DNA of 64,000 nucleotides from Methanocaldococcus vulcanius M7 (lineage in GTDB: Archaea; AGJL01; Methanococci; Methanococcales; Methanocaldococcaceae): assembly GCF_000024625.1 (NCBI RefSeq), contig NC_013407.1, positions 1 through 64,000 on the forward strand, given 5' to 3'. Each line of letters opens with the position of its first letter. Within the stretch, counting starts at the first letter, position 1. Positions 21,959-30,384 of this stretch are shown one piece after another. The translations under genes were made by a program, and so were the position numbers. Under the pieces are notes generated by a model. That model did no database searches. It was not told the origin of the DNA and saw only the letters and a list, made by a program, of their open reading frames with translations.

Positions 21959-22271
21959 TTAAATTATGGCAATTCCCTCCCTAATTCCCTTTCCAACTAT
22001 ACTTATCTCATCCTTTCTTCTCCCATATTCTTCTTTTGTTAGGGGAATTATATCAACATTAACATCCAAATCATATAGCTCATAAATCTCCTTAGACCTT
22101 TAAAAATGGCATACCTTTGAAGTAATCACTAACTATAATCAAATCATAATCACTTTCTTCTAAATAATCTCCTCTTGCTCTTGAACCAAATAAAATTATT
22201 TTATATGGTTTAAATTTCTCTTTTAATCTATTGATGAACTCTCTAATTTTTTCATCTCCTCTAAAATCCAA
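21959..22271 (-). pseudogene. Frameshifted minimal nucleotidyltransferase (MNT family)
   Basis: From a TTG at 22271 (GGTGAT upstream) the frame reads an MNT domain with KIILFGSRARGDYLEESDYDLIIVSD, the GSxxRG...SDxD catalytic signature. It then hits a stop at 22092-22094. The next frame continues SKEIYELYDLDVNVDIIPLTKEEYGRRKDEI to a stop at 21959. One extra or two missing bases near 22095-22100 explain this. MNT proteins are usually antitoxins paired with HEPN toxins. No HEPN partner is evident beside it. Confidence 0.82.
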
Positions 22272-22275
22272 TTTA

Positions 22276-22827
22276 TCACCTTTTTTGCATTTCCAATTTA
22301 TTTATAATCTGTAAATACCTATCCTCAATCCTCTCAACCAATCCTAAATCATAGTTGTGTGTTTTTAGGATTATAACGTTTTCTATATTTTTCCCATCAA
22401 ATAAATAATCTGGAATTATTAAAATGCCATCCTTTGAGATTTTTAAGCCCAAATCTTCAACAACTTTTTTAATAAATTCGGTCTTTGGATTAATCTTTAT
22501 ATTTAACTTTTTAATATTTTCAGATAATTTTTTTATCTCTATCCCTTTATGTTTTAAAAATTCAATTGAGTTATTTATTTTTTCTTCATCTCCAATGCCT
22601 AATTTTTTTAATTCTTCTAAACTCTTAATTAAGTCAGTAAAAGTTGCTGATTTAACTTCAAAAATCTCTGCCTCTGGATTTAACTTTTTTACTCTCTCTT
22701 TATATCCCTTAGATATAATTAAAAAATCACAATCAACCTTGCTGTTGTAAGGATCAACTATTTTAAAATCCTTTAAACCAATTAAATCAGCAATCTCCTT
22801 ATACATCTTTGTTATTCCAATCTTCAT
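22276..22827 (-). CDS. Conserved protein of unknown function (hydrogenase region)
   Basis: 183 residues. I do not recognise a family with confidence. It starts MKIGITKMYKEIADLIG, has an alternating beta/alpha pattern (FLIISKG, IEIKKLSENIKKLNIKI, GILIIPDYLF, NVIILKTHNYDLG) suggestive of a Rossmann-like fold, and lacks cysteines that could bind a cluster. It overlaps the membrane protein upstream by 28 bp and the broken MNT gene follows at 5 bp. Because hcgA and an HcgG-like gene flank the region, a role linked to the FeGP cofactor is conceivable but unsupported. Confidence 0.6.
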   Translation of the reverse strand: MKIGITKMYKEIADLIGLKDFKIVDPYNSKVDCDFLIISKGYKERVKKLNPEAEIFEVKSATFTDLIKSLEELKKLGIGDEEKINNSIEFLKHKGIEIKKLSENIKKLNIKINPKTEFIKKVVEDLGLKISKDGILIIPDYLFDGKNIENVIILKTHNYDLGLVERIEDRYLQIINKLEMQKR

Positions 22828-23371
22828 AGTTCCACTTATTAGATGTTTTATCTAAAACTATCTCTTTTGGAATGCCTTTTATTTTTAATATTGGTTTGTT
22901 ATCTGTCTCCTCTTTCTTAACATCTCTCCAATCATAAAATGCAAATCCATCAACAACAACAACTCCATTCTCATAAACAGAGATGTTGTGAGTTTGTTTA
23001 AGATTTGAAATTATAAAACCTAAGAATAGTATAAAAGATGTCAAAATATGAATTAAAATAAAATCATTAATAAAATAACAAACATAATAATAAACAATAT
23101 ACGCCCCTACGGCTATAAAAACCAATCCTGAAAGTGTATAAATCCAACTACCTATCTTTGCTTTTGTTCTGAAAATAAATCTTCCTTTATCTATTTTTTT
23201 GGTTTTTTTATAGGAGTAATATACAGGAACGGTATAAAGTATAAAAATCCCAGTAATAATTCCCAATAAACAGGCAAAATTTAACTTCTCAATAAATCCT
23301 AAAAGACAGTATATAACCGCAAATATTATGCTATTTCCAAGTATGTATGCATAATAGGGATTCAACTTCAT
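22799..23371 (-). CDS. Membrane protein with C-terminal PH-like domain, unknown function
   Basis: About 190 residues with four or five hydrophobic helices (YAYILGNSIIFAVIYCLLGF, FACLLGIITGIFILYTV, WIYTLSGLVFIAVGAYIVYYYV, ILTSFILFLGFII). These are followed by a soluble tail containing VYENGVVVVDGFAFYDWRDVKK, a strand pattern seen in small membrane-linked PH-like domains. I choose the ATG at 23371 (AGTGAT upstream). The longer reading to 23422 runs into the dead ATPase gene. Confidence 0.6.
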   Translation of the reverse strand: MKLNPYYAYILGNSIIFAVIYCLLGFIEKLNFACLLGIITGIFILYTVPVYYSYKKTKKIDKGRFIFRTKAKIGSWIYTLSGLVFIAVGAYIVYYYVCYFINDFILIHILTSFILFLGFIISNLKQTHNISVYENGVVVVDGFAFYDWRDVKKEETDNKPILKIKGIPKEIVLDKTSNKWNYEDWNNKDV

Positions 23372-23712
23372 AAAAATCACTAAAATGACTTTTACTCTAT
23401 AACGTCCCTTATGGCATACCACTTCTTTATAGAAGTTGGTTTAATAATCCCATTAACAACATCATAAAACAGTATCTCATTTTTTATCAAAAACTTAACC
23501 TCTTCAAAAATCTCATCTTCAAAATCATCAATACCTACTCTTATCTTATCTTCAAATTTGCTTAAAACTTTTAATAAACTCTCTTTCCTATCTTTATTTG
23601 ATTTTAATAGATAAATTAACCTATCTTTCTCAATATTTATCCACTGTCTTATAGTTTGTTCGACAGACAAGCCAAGTTTTTTATTATTTATTAATTGAGA
23701 AATTTCATAAGA

Positions 23713-23826
23713 TGACGGCTCTCCGCCCTAAAGGGCGGAGTTTCGGGAGAGCAGAGGTTTAAACCTCACCCTCCCTGGCTCCGCCAAAGCCACTACCCCT
23801 ATCCCTTAACGGGACTCGGGGCTACC
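23713..23826 (-). ncRNA. Solitary TnpB omega-RNA-like 3' element
   Basis: This 114-bp segment aligns almost end to end with the 3' end of the TnpB element at 47070-47184, and the differences keep base pairing. The RNA (minus strand) has a CTCCGCCC-TTTA-GGGCGGAG terminal hairpin, an AGGTTTAAACCT stem (AGCTTTAAAGCT in the other copy), a TGGCT/AGCCA stem and a CCCC/GGGG outer stem. There is no TnpB frame here, because stops break the sense reading. The flank that would serve as guide is the ATPase remnant immediately left of 23713. Confidence 0.75.
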
Positions 23827-23841
23827 TCCTCTCAACCGTTA

Positions 23842-23939
23842 GCCCCCAGCGGTGGGATTTTCGATACCGAAGCGAAGCTTCGGGTAGCAAAATCGAAGAT
23901 TTTGCCTGAATCCCACCCATAATAACGTGGACTGGGGGC
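23842..23939. repeat. Large palindrome with nested two-hairpin module
   Basis: GCCCCCAG (23842-23849) and GGTGGGATT (23851-23859) pair with AATCCCACC (23909-23917) and CTGGGGGC (23932-23939). Inside the loop sits a module made of CCGAAGCGAAGCTTCGG (23867-23883) and GCAAAATCGAAGATTTTGC (23887-23905). The GC content is far above the surroundings. It is part of the insertion in the ATPase gene. Confidence 0.85.
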
Positions 23940-23993
23940 AATAATTATTATATCAAATCGGATATATAAGATTTCCCCGCCCGCCTCCCCTAT

Positions 23994-24040
23994 CTCCGAG
24001 CGTAGCGAGGAGAGTAATGAAATCCGAAGGATTTCATCTG
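23994..24040. repeat. Two-hairpin palindromic module
   Basis: CTCCGAGCGTAGCGAGGAG (23994-24012) is followed by TGAAATCCGAAGGATTTCA (24018-24036). On the minus strand the order is CAGA, first hairpin, TTACTC, second hairpin. The same order occurs at 23864-23908 and in the gmhB coding sequence at 56791-56836. Confidence 0.8.
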
Positions 24041-24192
24041 AATTCATCACCGCCCTAAGCAGAGTTTCTTAGCGACAACTAATGGTAAATATTTTTCAAC
24101 TTTTGCAACTCATCTATAATCAAAATTGGTTTCTTCCCATCTTTTATAACCTCACCAAAATGATTATACTCTATAACTTCCTTTATAGCCCA

Positions 24193-25278
24193 TTATTTCT
24201 TTAATTTATAAACCTCTAAATATCTTTTATACCTTTCCCAGTCCAACTTTGGATTTAAGCCCAAATCAGTAATCATCTTAACAACTTCCTCTAAATTTCC
24301 TGTCTTTGGATTTCCTACTCCTTTTATATTCAAAGGATGATTTTTAGGAATAACCGTTGCTACATTACTCGCTCCTCCCAACAAAGCAAACTGCATCAAC
24401 TCAGCTCCAATCGTTGGTGTTGGTGATGTAATCCGTATATTTGGAAATATTAGTCGAGTTATAGCGATTGTTTTTGCCTGCTCTAAGGCAGAGCATTTTG
24501 GATGATCTCCCATTGGTGTTCCTTTGTAAGGATTAAATCCCATTATTGGAATTTCCCCAACATTTAGCTCATTTTTTAAATAAAATAGGTGATTAACTCT
24601 ATCCTCATAACTCTCTCCAATACCAATCAATAAGCCAGTAGATAACTCAATATCATATTTATTAACCAACTTACAGACATTTATTCTATCTTCCAACTCC
24701 TCTCCCGGCTTAACTTTTTTAAAAAGATTTTCATTTATTGTTTCTAAATTACAGCATATTGTATCAATTCCATATTTTTTAAGCTCTTTTATTGAGTCCT
24801 CTGTTAAATCAGCCCCGGCATTAACTAAAACTTCCAAGTTTGTGTATTTTTTAACTATCTTTAAAGCTCTTATCACTTCTTTTCCTTGATAACCATGTGC
24901 AGAAGAGCAACTAACTCTTTTTATCCCACTCTCTTCAATGGCTATTGCTGATTTTTTTATCGCTTCATCTGTTAATCTAAACGGCTCATAATAACCTTCT
25001 TTTGAAGTTCCAGCAGCAAAACCACAATATAAGCATTTAGGATTTACATGGCAGATGTTGGTTATGTGAATTGTTGATGTGATCTCAATCTCTCTTTTAA
25101 AATAATCCCTAACTTTTGAGGCAATGTCAAATAATTTTAAATAGTCCCTCCAATTATCTATTTTAAATAATCTTAATGCTTCATCCTCATCTATAAGTCC
25201 ATTTTTTATAAATTCATTATATTTTCTTCTATTTTCTAAAAATTCTTTAAACTCTTCTTCAATTTTTCCAAATACCAT
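24193..25278 (-). CDS. hcgA: FeGP cofactor biosynthesis radical SAM protein HcgA
   Basis: A 361-residue BioB/ThiH-like radical SAM enzyme for the [Fe]-hydrogenase cofactor. The cluster motif is the unusual CX5CX2C: Cys76, Cys82 and Cys85 in NICHVNPKCLYCGF. This is the known HcgA hallmark instead of CX3CX2C. Further signatures are ESGIKRVSCSSAHGYQG, EVLVNAGADLTEDS, NLETINENLF and GLLIGIGESYEDR. It is the gene after hmd on the same strand, 250 bp downstream. RBS GGTGAT. Confidence 0.93.
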   Translation of the reverse strand: MVFGKIEEEFKEFLENRRKYNEFIKNGLIDEDEALRLFKIDNWRDYLKLFDIASKVRDYFKREIEITSTIHITNICHVNPKCLYCGFAAGTSKEGYYEPFRLTDEAIKKSAIAIEESGIKRVSCSSAHGYQGKEVIRALKIVKKYTNLEVLVNAGADLTEDSIKELKKYGIDTICCNLETINENLFKKVKPGEELEDRINVCKLVNKYDIELSTGLLIGIGESYEDRVNHLFYLKNELNVGEIPIMGFNPYKGTPMGDHPKCSALEQAKTIAITRLIFPNIRITSPTPTIGAELMQFALLGGASNVATVIPKNHPLNIKGVGNPKTGNLEEVVKMITDLGLNPKLDWERYKRYLEVYKLKK

Positions 25279-25531
25279 TAAATCACCAAATATTTTTATT
25301 TCCTTATTTTATAAACATGTTTCACACTTTTATATTTTTATTTCACATTGACATTAATAATCTTTAATATTTTTCTCGACTTTAATATTTGTGATGTATT
25401 TTTTGCAAAAAAGAAGCAATTTTCCTGTAAATTTTTAATGAATCTTTTAATAGAAAAAATGAAAAATTACCCTATAAAAAATAAAACTAAAAAATTAGAA
25501 ATAAATTGAATGGGTTATGATTTACTTTGAT

Positions 25532-26608
25532 TTATTCCTTTTGAGACATTACTTCACATTTTGTTTTTCCTTCTTCTTCAACTACTTTGTGTTTTTCTAA
25601 GACCTTTAAAGCGGTTGGTAAGATCTCTGCCAATGGACCGAAGCACATACTATCAGCAGTTCCTAATAAAGCAGCTGGATCTAATGCTTCTTCCATATTT
25701 GCAATTCCTTTCTCCTTCATTAAGTTGTGTATCTGAGTTAATGCCTCATCAGCCATCATTTGAGCGAAGTCAGCTGGAGCTCCTAAGATCTTTGTAACTG
25801 CATCTCTGTAAGCTAATAAACCAGCATAGACAGTTGCTGTAACAGCTGAACACATATCACAGACAGGACCAATCAAGTTAGCTGGCATTTTAAATGCTTT
25901 TCCTCTTGCCATTTTTCCAATTTCATATAATTTATTAACTGCCTCTTCACTTGCATAACCTTCTGCAATATAAACCTGCCCCTTCATCTCTGGAACGCAT
26001 CCTGGGTGGTAGGAGGTTATGTTTAAGTCATCTCTTCCTAAGTCCTTAAAGATCTTAGCGAATTTTGTTGTTGGAATTGTGCATGCGTGTGTAACAATAG
26101 CCCCTTCTGGAATTGCATCTGCAAATTTCTTAATAATGTCTGGCTGTTTGTTTCCTTTTGGTAACCATGTTATAACAATATCTGCCCCCTCAACTGCCTC
26201 TTTATCGTCAGCAGTTATCTTTAATCCAACATCTTCTGGATGAACTAAGTGTATGTTTGCTTTTGGTGGTTTTGGCAACTCTTTTGCTTTTGCTTTAACA
26301 ACTTCTCTGATTTTTGGCATTATACTTTCTGGGTTTCCACTTAAATGAGCTTCCATAACTTCTTTTGGATCAAATTCATCGATAACAACTAATCCCGGCT
26401 CCTCAGCAAAGCATGGATCTGCAACTACAACCTCTTTAACTTCTGGAACTAAGTGTAAAAGCTCTGCTCCATAGGTTATGGAGGAGTGTGTTAAAGCAAT
26501 TTCTGGCTTTCCTACTTCTTTAGCAACTTCACATGCTCTCATAAAGTTGGTTATTCCTGCTGCTGCGTGAGTTCTATAACATCCTGCACCTAATATTGCT
26601 ATTTTCAC
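25532..26608 (-). CDS. hmd: [Fe]-hydrogenase Hmd (H2-forming methylene-H4MPT dehydrogenase)
   Basis: Reduces methenyl-tetrahydromethanopterin with H2 in the cytoplasm, a step of CO2 methanogenesis that needs no nickel. It is 358 residues, the standard length. The N-terminal Rossmann motif is ILGAGCYRTHAAAGIT with His14, the catalytic base. Cys176 (IVTHACTIPTTKF) is the iron ligand of the FeGP cofactor. The C-terminal helical dimer domain is NLIGPVCDMCSAVTATVYAGLLAYRDAVT. It starts with GTG after GGTGAT and is followed by hcgA. Confidence 0.98.
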   Translation of the reverse strand: MKIAILGAGCYRTHAAAGITNFMRACEVAKEVGKPEIALTHSSITYGAELLHLVPEVKEVVVADPCFAEEPGLVVIDEFDPKEVMEAHLSGNPESIMPKIREVVKAKAKELPKPPKANIHLVHPEDVGLKITADDKEAVEGADIVITWLPKGNKQPDIIKKFADAIPEGAIVTHACTIPTTKFAKIFKDLGRDDLNITSYHPGCVPEMKGQVYIAEGYASEEAVNKLYEIGKMARGKAFKMPANLIGPVCDMCSAVTATVYAGLLAYRDAVTKILGAPADFAQMMADEALTQIHNLMKEKGIANMEEALDPAALLGTADSMCFGPLAEILPTALKVLEKHKVVEEEGKTKCEVMSQKE

Positions 26609-26662
26609 TCTATCACCTTTTTAATTTTGAGAACGATATGTAATATTATTGTTATCTTTGGT

Positions 26663-26675
26663 AATATATAAAATT
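26663..26675 (-). promoter_or_regulatory. Probable TATA box of hmd
   Basis: On the minus strand TTTTATATATTAC lies about 57 bp before the hmd GTG, giving a leader near 30 nt. The remaining sequence to the cyclase gene (26609-26905, 297 bp) is AT-rich and shows no ORF or repeat that I can support. Confidence 0.5.
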
Positions 26676-26905
26676 ATCTATTTGACTTCAAATCTTAAAT
26701 AGCCATAAAAAAGTATTATTGACGGTATTAATTTTTCTAATGATAAATATAAAAAATCAAGATTAAGATTAAAAACAAAAATATGCTAATCAAAACACTT
26801 AAATCAGGTTTATATGTGTTAGAAACGTAATAAAAAAACTAAATAAAAAACTAAGTTTAAATTCGATTATTTCATTACCTCTTATATTCCCTATCTTCTT
26901 AATTT

Positions 26906-27487
26906 TTATAGAATAGCAACACACCTTATTGGAGATGCATCAATATCATAAATTTTTAAAGGCAATCCTAAAAAATAAAACCTCTTTCCAACTAAATTTT
27001 CCAAATTTTCATTTAGATTTTCGATGATCAAAATATTATTCGATAAAAGTTTTTTATGCTCCTCAAATCCACCAATTGTGCATGCATCTATGCCAACACA
27101 TTTTATATTACTTTTTATAATGTTATTTAAAAATGGTATCTCTGGAATCTTTTTGAAATATTCCTCTTTTCCCCAGTATTTAGAAGCTCCCGTATATATA
27201 AGTAAAATATCGCAATTTTTTGGAATTTTTTCTTCAAAGTTGTTTAAAGATATACAACAACAACTTCCTTTAATAATTCCATCTTTAAAAATATTGAGAA
27301 TATTCTTATTTTCCAATCCTACGTGTTTTGGATAGTCCACATGAGTAGAGAGATGAGATCCTATCCTTATTTCAGATACGATAAATCCATTCATCTCCTT
27401 TTCATTAATTCTCAGTTCTGGATCTCCAGGATACGGAAAATTTGTTAGAGTTTGAGTTAGATCTAAAATCTTCACGATCTCACGCAT
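26906..27487 (-). CDS. Cyclase/kynurenine-formamidase family protein
   Basis: 193 residues of the metal-dependent cyclase (PF04199) family. The metal motif is GSHLSTHVDYPKH near residue 43 (HxxTHxDxPxH type), with IDACTIGGFEEHKKLL supplying the later Glu/His and the IENLNENLENLVG end. Substrate unknown in methanogens. The ATG at 27487 is used. An in-frame GTG at 27475 after GTGAGATC is an alternative. It is divergent from gar1. Confidence 0.85.
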   Translation of the reverse strand: MREIVKILDLTQTLTNFPYPGDPELRINEKEMNGFIVSEIRIGSHLSTHVDYPKHVGLENKNILNIFKDGIIKGSCCCISLNNFEEKIPKNCDILLIYTGASKYWGKEEYFKKIPEIPFLNNIIKSNIKCVGIDACTIGGFEEHKKLLSNNILIIENLNENLENLVGKRFYFLGLPLKIYDIDASPIRCVAIL

Positions 27488-27612
27488 GGTTATTTTTAAT
27501 TTTGATTTTTTATATATTTTTATGTTTAATCACTTTTAAACATAGCATTCGTAGTATTATTTATGAGAATATATATGTCTATGACGATTAATTATAAATA
27601 ACCCAAATAACC

Positions 27613-27625
27613 ACATATATATAAA
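27613..27625 (+). promoter_or_regulatory. Probable TATA box of gar1/tfb
   Basis: ACATATATATAAA lies about 70 bp upstream of the gar1 TTG start in the divergent region with the cyclase gene. Other TATATA tracts are nearby, so the exact element is uncertain. Confidence 0.4.
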
Positions 27626-27689
27626 GTTTTCGAAAATTATATATAGAAGTTATAGGTAAAGGTATATCAGCATATATAGAGGGAGTAAT

Positions 27690-27965
27690 TTGAAAGCAAA
27701 GATTCTACACAAAACTCCAAAAGGATTCCTTATAGGAAGAGGATGTAGAGACGTAAAAATTGGATCAGTTGTTGTTTTTAAAAATAAAGATATTGGGAAA
27801 GTTATTGACATTTTTGGACCTGTCAATTCACCATATATAAAGATCTTGCCATTCAGAAAGAACGATGAAATATATGGAACAGTTGAAATCCAATATCGTC
27901 CTCAGAAAAATAGGAAAAATAAAATTAAAAAACATCTAAAAGCAAAAAAAGAAAGTAAAAGATAA
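27690..27965 (+). CDS. gar1: H/ACA RNP protein Gar1
   Basis: 91 residues. Gar1 joins Cbf5, Nop10 and L7Ae in the pseudouridine-guide RNP. The core beta-barrel reads IGSVVVFKNKDIGKVIDIFGPVNSPYIKILPF, and the C-terminal tail is very basic (PQKNRKNKIKKHLKAKKESKR). It starts with TTG at 27690, preceded by GGGAG. It is just upstream of the TFB gene, an order common in methanogens. Confidence 0.9.
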   Translation: MKAKILHKTPKGFLIGRGCRDVKIGSVVVFKNKDIGKVIDIFGPVNSPYIKILPFRKNDEIYGTVEIQYRPQKNRKNKIKKHLKAKKESKR

Positions 27966-28101
27966 AAATTGATTACATTATTTGTCATTAACAACTTTAA
28001 CAACAAAACAACCTAATACTTATCTAATTAATATTTCTACTTATATTTCTAATTGATTTACCTCTCATTGCATTAAAATCAACCTCAAAATGGTGTGATA
28101 C

Positions 28102-30102
28102 ATGGAAGCTCTCAAAACAAAAGAAGTTGATAAAAAAGAGAAAAAAATTATAACCAAAGAGCCGGAAAAAAAAGATGAAAATATAAAAGATGAAGAAATC
28201 GTTTGTCCAATCTGTGGAAGTAGAGAAGTTGTTAAAGATTATGAAAGGGCTGAAATTGTTTGTGCAAAATGTGGATGTGTTATTAAAGAAAAATTATTTG
28301 ATATTGGGCCAGAGTGGAGAGCATTTGACCATGAGCAGAAGATTAAAAGGTGTAGAGTCGGAGCCCCAATGACTTACAGTGTTGATTATAGCGAACCCAT
28401 CATTATTAAAGAAAAAGGAGAAATAAAGGTTGTTAAAATTGGAGAACTTATAGATGAAATTATTAAAAACTCAAAAAACGTTAGGAAAGATGGTATTTTA
28501 GAGATAGCAAGATGTAAAGACGTTGAAGTTATTGCCTTTGATAGTAATTATAAATTTAAATTTATGCCTGTTTCAGAGGTCTCAAGGCATCCAGTCAGTG
28601 AGATGTTTGAGATCGTTGTTGAGGGAAATAAGAAGGTTAGAGTTACTGGAAGCCATAGCGTTTTCACTGTAAAAGATAATGAAGTAGTTCCAATAAGAGT
28701 CGATGATCTAAGGGTTGGAGATATACTGGTTTTAGCAAAAGAATTGCCGAATATTGAAGAAGAGAATGCAATAGATAAAAAATTCGCTAAAATACTGGCT
28801 TATATAGTTTCTGAGGGTTATTATAATGAAGAAAAACTTATATTTTCATTTAATTGCAATAAAAGAGAGGTTATAGATGAAGTAATCTCCTATTTTAAAT
28901 CATTAAAGTCCGAAATAAGTATCTATAATAAAAACTCAGATATACAAATTGAAGTGAAAGATAAAGAAATTATCAATATATTGAAAAAATTAGGAATTGA
29001 GAATAAAAGAGTTCCTTCTATAATCTTTAAATCTCCTTATGGGATAAAAAAATCATTCATAGATGGATTATTCAACGGTAAGGATACGAAAATATTTACA
29101 TCAAAAGAGTTAGCCGAAGATGCAATATTTTTACTTTTACAGATAAAAGAAAACGCCATCCTTAATAAAAAAATCATAAAAGGCATTAGCGTTTATGAAG
29201 TAAAGAGAATACCCAATATATATAACAATAGAAAACTCGAAAAACTTATCAACTCTGATTTCATATTCTTAAAAATTAAAAAAATTAATAAGGTAGAGCC
29301 AACCAATGGATATGCTTATGATTTAACCGTTCCAAATGCAGAAAACTTCATTGCTGGATTTGGAGGATTTGTTTTACACAACACCATCCACGATAAAGGT
29401 TTATCAACAGTTATTGATTGGAGAAACAAAGATAGTTATGGAAAAGATCTGTCTGCAAATAAAAGAGCTCAACTCTATCGACTAAGAAAATGGCAGAGGA
29501 GAATTAGAGTTAGTGATGCTGCTGAGAGGAATTTGGCATTTGCTTTATCAGAATTGGATAGAATCACATCAAAACTCGGACTCCCAAGACATGTTAGGGA
29601 AAATGCAGCAATAATTTACAGAAATGCAGTGGAAAAAGGATTGATAAGGGGAAGAAGTATTGAAGGTGTTGTTGCAGCTGCTATTTACGCCGCTTGTAGA
29701 AGATGTAGAGTTCCGAGAACATTAGATGAGATTGCAGAGGCATCAAGAGTTGATAGGAAAGAAATCGGTAGAACTTACAGATTTTTAGCAAGAGAGTTAA
29801 ATATTAAATTAACTCCAACAAATCCAATTGATTACGTGCCAAGATTTGCTTCGGAACTTGGATTGCCCGGAGAGGTTGAATCAAAGGCAATACAGATATT
29901 ACAACAAGCCACTGAAAAAGGGTTAACAAGTGGAAGAGGCCCTACAGGAGTAGCTGCTGCTGCAATATATATTGCAAGTGTTCTTTTAGGTTGCAGAAGA
30001 ACCCAACGAGAGGTTGCAGAAGTTGCTGGAGTAACTGAGGTAACGATAAGAAACAGATACAAAGAGTTGACAGAACACTTAGATATTGACGTAACCTTAT
30101 AA
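28102..30102 (+). CDS. tfb: Transcription initiation factor B with intein
   Basis: TFB bridges TBP-TATA and RNA polymerase. The 666-residue precursor contains the zinc ribbon ([10 protein letters not shown]...CAKCGCV, Cys35-Cys58) and B-finger region. It is interrupted after APMTY by a 335-residue intein, then two cyclin folds ([23 protein letters not shown] and [21 protein letters not shown]). The mature TFB would be 331 residues. RBS GGTGTGAT precedes the ATG. The TFB gene follows gar1 and precedes klbA, all on the plus strand. Confidence 0.97.
   Translation: MEALKTKEVDKKEKKIITKEPEKKDENIKDEEIVCPICGSREVVKDYERAEIVCAKCGCVIKEKLFDIGPEWRAFDHEQKIKRCRVGAPMTYSVDYSEPIIIKEKGEIKVVKIGELIDEIIKNSKNVRKDGILEIARCKDVEVIAFDSNYKFKFMPVSEVSRHPVSEMFEIVVEGNKKVRVTGSHSVFTVKDNEVVPIRVDDLRVGDILVLAKELPNIEEENAIDKKFAKILAYIVSEGYYNEEKLIFSFNCNKREVIDEVISYFKSLKSEISIYNKNSDIQIEVKDKEIINILKKLGIENKRVPSIIFKSPYGIKKSFIDGLFNGKDTKIFTSKELAEDAIFLLLQIKENAILNKKIIKGISVYEVKRIPNIYNNRKLEKLINSDFIFLKIKKINKVEPTNGYAYDLTVPNAENFIAGFGGFVLHNTIHDKGLSTVIDWRNKDSYGKDLSANKRAQLYRLRKWQRRIRVSDAAERNLAFALSELDRITSKLGLPRHVRENAAIIYRNAVEKGLIRGRSIEGVVAAAIYAACRRCRVPRTLDEIAEASRVDRKEIGRTYRFLARELNIKLTPTNPIDYVPRFASELGLPGEVESKAIQILQQATEKGLTSGRGPTGVAAAAIYIASVLLGCRRTQREVAEVAGVTEVTIRNRYKELTEHLDIDVTL
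28378..29382 (+). mobile_element. Intein in TFB (335 residues)
   Basis: It starts at Ser (codon 28378) and ends LHN (codon 29380), followed by Thr. Splicing blocks are [10 protein letters not shown] at the start, TGSHSVF (block B), and [23 protein letters not shown] at the end. The LAGLIDADG-type endonuclease domain is present as [10 protein letters not shown] and [10 protein letters not shown]. The second lacks the acidic residue at the usual place (GKD instead of GDG), so the nuclease may be dead while splicing is intact. Confidence 0.92.
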
Positions 30103-30384
30103 TCAAATCTATCAAATTTTTTAACAATAAATCTTTTTAATAATTTTAAGATCAGCACATATAAATGAGATAAAAACATAATATTAATTACATAGGTAAA
30201 TAACTTTACATCATCACTTAATTTACAATTTTGTCTATTTGGATTTATAAATCATACTATAAAATATAAAAACCCATAAATAAAACTTTTAAGAATATTA
30301 ATTAAATAATGTAATGAAAAAACAGCAATATAAAAATAAAAAATTAAAAGGTTCTGAACAATATTTCCAGCAAGGTGGTATGTT

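Larger units (their letters stand above)
23392..24190 (-). pseudogene. Archaeal ATPase gene split by a guide-RNA element
   Basis: Right part (24190 to about 24070): frame WAIKEVIEYNHFGEVIKDG then KKPILIIDELQKLKNIY, the Walker B region of the Arch_ATPase family. It is interrupted by stops where the GC-rich element begins. Left part (23712-23392): frame ending FYDVVNGIIKPTSIKKWYAIRDVIE, the typical C-terminus of those ATPases. The N-terminal P-loop part is missing, and the remnant starts right at the hcgA stop. So the gene is both 5' truncated and interrupted. Confidence 0.8.

Noticed and set aside
22276-22827. 183-residue protein as HcgF or HcgB
   Set aside because: The N-terminus lacks the cysteine at position 9 known for HcgF, and I cannot match it to HcgB from memory. 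Context alone is insufficient.
23713-24060. GC-rich island as a tRNA or rRNA gene
   Set aside because: No cloverleaf, no TTCGANNC arm with acceptor stem and no CCA-adjacent structure. Homology to the TnpB right end explains the first third and palindromic modules explain the rest.
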